The position numbers and the translations under genes were made by a program. DNA of 64,000 bases, from assembly GCA_946481345.1 (NCBI GenBank), contig CAMLMY010000005.1, positions 31,791 through 95,790 on the forward strand, given 5' to 3'. Under the pieces are notes generated by a model that worked only from the letters and a program-made list of their open reading frames with translations, had not been told where the DNA came from and searched no databases. The stretch is from an uncultured Gilliamella sp. (lineage in GTDB: Bacteria; Pseudomonadota; Gammaproteobacteria; Enterobacterales; Orbaceae). Below are positions 59,935 to 64,000 of the stretch, piece by piece (positions within the stretch are counted from its first letter, which is position 1; every line of letters begins with the position of its first letter).

Positions 59935-62900
59935 TTAAAACGCCTCAATCAAATTTGATGTTTGCCTAAGTATTGCCTCAAAACATTTAGCATTTTGAGC
60001 AATATACTGAGCTCTATTTTGACCATTAATTACATATCTCGCGAGTTTATAATCAATCTTATCTTCATTAATATACTTTGATAATTTCTTTTTAGAAAAA
60101 ATGCCATTTATTGAGCCCCAAATCAAAATTGGTACAGCATAATCAAGCTCAGCAGCTTTATCTGGTTGATTGATAAAATCAACATTCAAATATTCACTTG
60201 CTTCTTTGTAATTTGGTTTCCAAGTCATCTGTGCCAAACCTCTACCTCGATATTTTAAACCATCGCCCTCTACTGTATTACCATTATCCTTTGCAATTTT
60301 TCTGTTAACTTCCGTACTCGCTAATACAGGATCATACTCACGACCATCATTACGCTCTACCAATGAATCAAACTCCTTAGCATATGTAGTTTCCCAATGA
60401 GCGGTTGCTAACATATAAGATAGATAATAAAGATTCGGTGGATATTCGGCGTTTTTTCGAAAGAATAGATTTATTCGTTTAAGTACTCCTCGCAATATTT
60501 CTATTGATTCTTGATCATATTTAGGCTCCTTTATTATATCTTTTCCTGTGCTTGTATCTTTGGAGGCTTTTATAAGTTTATGATGCTCTAATTTATACAT
60601 AGCAATAAAATTTTCGACATCAATCAAATCATTAGATATAACAATCCCTAACATTGCCAGCGGATGGATAGACCATACTTTGCCATCTGGATTAAGTTTG
60701 GCTTGACTTTTAACAACATCATTCCACCATAATAGTTTTTTAATCTTCTCTTTTTCTTTCTCCCATTTCATTACATCATTTTCTAGTGCGGTTAAATTTT
60801 CATAACTTTCCTTTTGCTTGTCATTAAGCTTTTGCTTTGGATTGTCTTTATAATCAGCAGGAAATGTACTAATAGTTTCTCTGTCTCTTTTGTTTTTATT
60901 CGCTTCAGTTAAATCTTCTGATTTACCAATTTTATCTAAATATTCATTTAATTTTGTTTCATCACCCGTTTGTAAATAATCCAATAATTTTTTATTACAT
61001 TCATTCATTTCACTGTTTAATGCTTCCCATTTCGGCATTTTACCCTCTGCATTTATCTCACTATACCATTCACTTTCATAGTGAATCAGTAACCGCGTAA
61101 GCGCTGAGGATAAATGCGGTTTAATAACGAGTCCATTAAAGCTTTGGGTATCAATCTTTGCATATTTTTTTTGTTCAGTACTAAACTGTTTATCTAATAT
61201 GGTTAAGGTCTCTTTTAAAATCGGTTTGTACGATTCAAGGGCGGCATCATCTCGCGCTAAGGATTTTTCTATCTCTAAATAGATTTCTTTTAGAGATGCC
61301 GTTTCTTTAATCTGCTTAAAGTCAAACCAATCCCAACTACTGTACTTTTTCACCTTTTGGTTATCTATGGCAACCCAACCTTTGATTGCTGCTTGCCCTT
61401 TTTTTGACCTCTCAATCCTGTACCAAGCCTTACCTTGTTCGTCTTCGGCTTGATTGTCTCTTGATTGAAATTGTTTATCACTCAATTTTAATAATAAAGG
61501 TATAGCAACACTACTGGTGCTACTCGACAAGTCGCTAAATTGCAGAGGGTGACTAGTCCAAGCCTCTGTTTTTTCATCCAAGCTTATTTCACTTTTTGAC
61601 ATTATATCTTTGTTGTTTTCAATCCATAATGTCTTTTTTTCCGTTTCGGAGGTGGTGATTTCGATTTGTAACCATTTAATATTTCGTCGTTTACTTAGGA
61701 TTTTTAGTTTTGTATCTTTATAAGGTTTGCCTACGTTAGTATCTGCTTTTTTGGCTGCCACCAACAATTTTGCTTGCTCCGATATGGCTAACAAGGTTTT
61801 ATCTTTATCAGCTATCTTACTGGCTTCGGCTTTAGTTTGCGCAATAAAGTTAGGCAAGTCATCACAGGTAAAACATTCAAGATGAAAATTTGGTCTAAAT
61901 TCTGTTTCTTTCAAAGGACGAGTGAGTGGTAATAAATCTATATCGATAGGTTTTTCAGTATCCTTATCAATTTCTTTAATAATTGCCGTATCATGTAAAT
62001 GGATATGCCCAACATGCCCAATCAAATCGCCAGCTTTTATTGGGAAAGGTTTATCTAATATCACAACTTCATTATATTTTTGGGGGCGGACATGTTTTTT
62101 TAGTCCATCAAATAAAACTTTATTTTTCCCTTCTGGCAAGGGTAGTGTTGGTTTCCCATTTCCAATAATTTCAATTAATTCAACTAAACTACCATTTTGG
62201 GTATTACCTGAAATTTTAATATCGGTGCCAACTGGTAGCATTGAGATGATTTTGTCATTTTCATCCTTTACCTGTAATCCTTTAGATTTTACGAGTGAAG
62301 TATCACCACTCTCTTTAACCTCAAATATTGGGTCATCTACCTTGTCGCCTGTATTAACCCATCCTAAAATATCCACAGTCTTTTTGTCATGTTGATACGG
62401 TATAGGCTCTAGTTGAGGTATCGTTGAATAGCCCTCCACTAAACTCGAAACTGCATACCACATTTTGTGACTTTTTCCTTCTCGATTAATATCAAGATTT
62501 AATTTAAGCTTTGTTCCAGTTTGTAATACAGCTAATCTATTTAGATTGTTTTGAGGGTCGGGCTCTTTTCGACAATTTAATCCTTTAATATATTGTAGAT
62601 TTTTATCCTTCACTTGATAAATATCTTGCTGCCAAAATGCTGGTACCGGCTCTTTAGAATTTTTTTCATAAAAAGCCTTATCTGCCAGATGCATATAAAG
62701 GCTATAAAAATAGAGACGATGTGGTGGCTGTTTTTGTTTTTCAGTTTTAGTTGAATTTGTCTCTTCTTCAACTCGCTCCATTTCAAGTAAATGACGCACC
62801 AGAACAAAGCCTGTTGAGAAAAATCCGACTCTATCACCATAATCTAGTTTTTGATAATTATCGTTACAACGATAAGCAATCACTTCACCATCTGCAATAC

Positions 62901-63105
62901 AATATACTTTACTATTTATTTCTCTTGGTTTTTCAACACCTAATTTATTAAGCACATTTTCTTCAAAATGAATACCTTGATGTATAAATTTGTTAACACT
63001 TATTGGATAAAAACCAGTTGATGCTGACAACAATGCTTCATTATACTCATCTATACTTTTTATAGTTATTGGATATCTCCATCCTGTTACTGCTGACAAT
63101 GTCAT
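59935..63105 (-). CDS. VgrG-linked T6SS effector with M23-like and GH19/lysozyme-like domains
   Basis: A 1056-residue protein without signal peptide, 11 bp after vgrG. The N-terminal part looks like an M23-type fold (FIHQGIHFEE near 41-50, CIADGEVIAY, FYSLYMHLAD) that resumes at about 365-412 (KAGDLIGHVGHIHLHD, NFHLECF). SH3-like segments are inserted (LNCRKEP, WYAVSSL). A second SH3-like stretch with WDWFDF lies near 570-600. A helical region follows. The C-terminal 170 residues are GH19/lysozyme-like: TAHWETTYAKEFDS with a likely catalytic Glu, then YRGRGLAQMTWKPNY. It should cut peptidoglycan of rival cells when delivered. Activity is inferred. Confidence 0.75.
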   Translation of the reverse strand: MTLSAVTGWRYPITIKSIDEYNEALLSASTGFYPISVNKFIHQGIHFEENVLNKLGVEKPREINSKVYCIADGEVIAYRCNDNYQKLDYGDRVGFFSTGFVLVRHLLEMERVEEETNSTKTEKQKQPPHRLYFYSLYMHLADKAFYEKNSKEPVPAFWQQDIYQVKDKNLQYIKGLNCRKEPDPQNNLNRLAVLQTGTKLKLNLDINREGKSHKMWYAVSSLVEGYSTIPQLEPIPYQHDKKTVDILGWVNTGDKVDDPIFEVKESGDTSLVKSKGLQVKDENDKIISMLPVGTDIKISGNTQNGSLVELIEIIGNGKPTLPLPEGKNKVLFDGLKKHVRPQKYNEVVILDKPFPIKAGDLIGHVGHIHLHDTAIIKEIDKDTEKPIDIDLLPLTRPLKETEFRPNFHLECFTCDDLPNFIAQTKAEASKIADKDKTLLAISEQAKLLVAAKKADTNVGKPYKDTKLKILSKRRNIKWLQIEITTSETEKKTLWIENNKDIMSKSEISLDEKTEAWTSHPLQFSDLSSSTSSVAIPLLLKLSDKQFQSRDNQAEDEQGKAWYRIERSKKGQAAIKGWVAIDNQKVKKYSSWDWFDFKQIKETASLKEIYLEIEKSLARDDAALESYKPILKETLTILDKQFSTEQKKYAKIDTQSFNGLVIKPHLSSALTRLLIHYESEWYSEINAEGKMPKWEALNSEMNECNKKLLDYLQTGDETKLNEYLDKIGKSEDLTEANKNKRDRETISTFPADYKDNPKQKLNDKQKESYENLTALENDVMKWEKEKEKIKKLLWWNDVVKSQAKLNPDGKVWSIHPLAMLGIVISNDLIDVENFIAMYKLEHHKLIKASKDTSTGKDIIKEPKYDQESIEILRGVLKRINLFFRKNAEYPPNLYYLSYMLATAHWETTYAKEFDSLVERNDGREYDPVLASTEVNRKIAKDNGNTVEGDGLKYRGRGLAQMTWKPNYKEASEYLNVDFINQPDKAAELDYAVPILIWGSINGIFSKKKLSKYINEDKIDYKLARYVINGQNRAQYIAQNAKCFEAILRQTSNLIEAF

Positions 63106-63116
63106 TTTTTAACTCC

Positions 63117-63998
63117 TTAACCTGAAAAATTACTATGCTTACTTTTTTTAAAACGCTTAAGGGAGACATCTAGTTCATTTTTTGAAAAATTATGCTTTTT
63201 ATTATCTAATGTTTTCGGTCCCATTTTTTGCATAGCATTACTTTTTATATAAACATTATCAGCCGTTCCCAGTTCAATCCCCGCACTACTGAGTTTGATG
63301 TATGAACCTCCGCACATTAACGTCAAATCTTCGCATGCGCTTACTCTCAGTTCACCATCGACACTGTCTATTTTAATATCTTGCTTGGCAGCCATATTCA
63401 GGTTGGCATTTTGTGCCTGCACCTCAACATCACCTTGGTTGGCAAAGACTTTCATTCCTGATTTATGGGCAAATAGACCGATGGATACACCGGATGAGAT
63501 GGTAATGTTTTTTAACGCATTAATGTCAGTTTGATTTTCACTGGTCACCGATACACTGTTTGACGTTGACAGTTGGATGTTTTCCGGGCTGGTTAAAGCG
63601 ATGCCTTCTTGTGCATAAGCAAGAATGCCACTTTGGGCTAACTGGGTTAATGTTGTTTTAAGTTGTTCTTGACTGTCAGTATCCGCACCATGGGCTTCAG
63701 AGACAGTTGCTGCATTTTGCAGTGCTTTGGCAATGGATAACGCATTTTCAAGCTGAGTAATGGCTCCTTGCATATCCAGTTGTTTACCCTGTGCCTTAGG
63801 CTCGGTCTGACTGGTCAGGTATAAACCTTTATTGGCAGCAATCGCTCCCCACTCATCGGTGCGCAGTTCAAATCCCTCACCACGCTGCTCTTTGTTTTGG
63901 TCAACTAAATGCCCGATGTTAAGCTGGGTTTTACCGTATTCGGTCGCTAACTTAATGTGCTCTTGTCCGCGCTTATCATCCATCCGCAGTTTGTTGTT
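63117..63998 (-). CDS. vgrG: VgrG spike protein of the type VI secretion system, C-terminal part
   Basis: The frame is open to the window edge (codons NNKLR precede the first visible Met), so the N-terminal part is outside. Visible: the conserved LRMDDKRGQEHIKLATEYGK block that follows the gp5-like OB region, then a DUF2345-type beta-helix (TSENQTDINALKNITISSG, AAKQDIKIDSVDGELRV, YIKLSSAGIELG). VgrG tips the T6SS needle and carries effectors. The basic tail (SLKRFKKSKHSNFSG) may contact the effector encoded next. Confidence 0.93.
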   Translation of the reverse strand, partial: NNKLRMDDKRGQEHIKLATEYGKTQLNIGHLVDQNKEQRGEGFELRTDEWGAIAANKGLYLTSQTEPKAQGKQLDMQGAITQLENALSIAKALQNAATVSEAHGADTDSQEQLKTTLTQLAQSGILAYAQEGIALTSPENIQLSTSNSVSVTSENQTDINALKNITISSGVSIGLFAHKSGMKVFANQGDVEVQAQNANLNMAAKQDIKIDSVDGELRVSACEDLTLMCGGSYIKLSSAGIELGTADNVYIKSNAMQKMGPKTLDNKKHNFSKNELDVSLKRFKKSKHSNFSG

Positions 63999-64000
63999 AG

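Noticed and set aside
59933..59948. TTG start codons five codons before the ATG in the four tandem immunity-like genes
   Set aside because: The bases around the TTG form the ribosome binding site (GAGG or GAGAAG) of the ATG, and the signal peptide begins at the ATG.
61922..62395. 157-codon + strand ORF
   Set aside because: Antisense to the T6SS effector, with no ribosome binding site and no recognisable domain.

Overview
The window is an AT-rich (about one third G+C by eye) chromosomal stretch of a gammaproteobacterium. Gene order and protein types (tig-clpP-clpX-lon-ppiD, uppS-cdsA-rseP-bamA-skp-lpxD, purF-cvpA-dedD-folC-accD, tmk-holB, pyrF-yciH, tmaR/yeeX, yejABEF, type I-E CRISPR-Cas, a type VI secretion island) fit the Enterobacterales/Pasteurellales/Orbales group. 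An insect-gut Orbaceae member such as Gilliamella is my best guess, by inference only. No rRNA or tRNA gene was found.

Region 1 (1-17.6 kb) is housekeeping: the 3' part of priA, a ComEA-like helix-hairpin-helix protein, the PpiD/Lon/ClpX/ClpP/trigger factor proteostasis block (hupB is missing between lon and ppiD), the envelope biogenesis block lpxD-skp-bamA-rseP-cdsA-uppS, then crp and yheU. Region 2 (17.9-21.8 kb) is a surface adhesion pair: an intimin/invasin-like inverse autotransporter and a small exported partner. Region 3 (22.3-34.7 kb) holds purF-cvpA-dedD-folC-accD, tmaR, yciH-pyrF, a three-gene cluster probably for peptidoglycan O-acetylation and de-O-acetylation (MBOAT, DUF459-type SGNH protein, Ape1-like esterase), and holB-tmk.

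Region 4 (35.0-53.7 kb) is a type I-E CRISPR-Cas locus with an unusual layout. A 15-repeat array lies downstream of its leader and cas2-cas1-cas6e-cas5e-cas7e, and the large and small Cascade subunits (cas8e, cas11e) are one continuous reading frame that keeps an internal ribosome binding site and ATG for cas11e. Upstream of this operon is what looks like a stand-alone, degenerate mini-array. A divergent repeat whose stem is preserved by compensating changes is followed by a 21-23 nt spacer and a second 7-bp-stem hairpin, all behind a perfect extended -10 promoter. The spacer matches a site about 107 bp away, in the probable promoter region of the cas operon and of a small ORF, with 11 identical seed bases (17/20 overall) next to a canonical AAG PAM. 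This is the architecture expected of a cas-regulating or toxin-silencing crRNA (CreR/CreA type) and is the most interesting signal in the window. cas3 is detached, about 9 kb away, separated from the other cas genes by orphan fumarate reductase anchor genes (frdC, frdD), an exported protein and yejABEF.

Region 5 (53.9-64 kb) is the end of a type VI secretion vgrG island: the VgrG C-terminus, a 1056-residue probable peptidoglycan-attacking effector (M23-like fold, SH3-like segments, C-terminal GH19/lysozyme-like domain), then four tandem, mosaic, secreted probable immunity proteins and the remnant of a fifth. All functional statements come from reading the sequence and remembered family knowledge; no searches were run.
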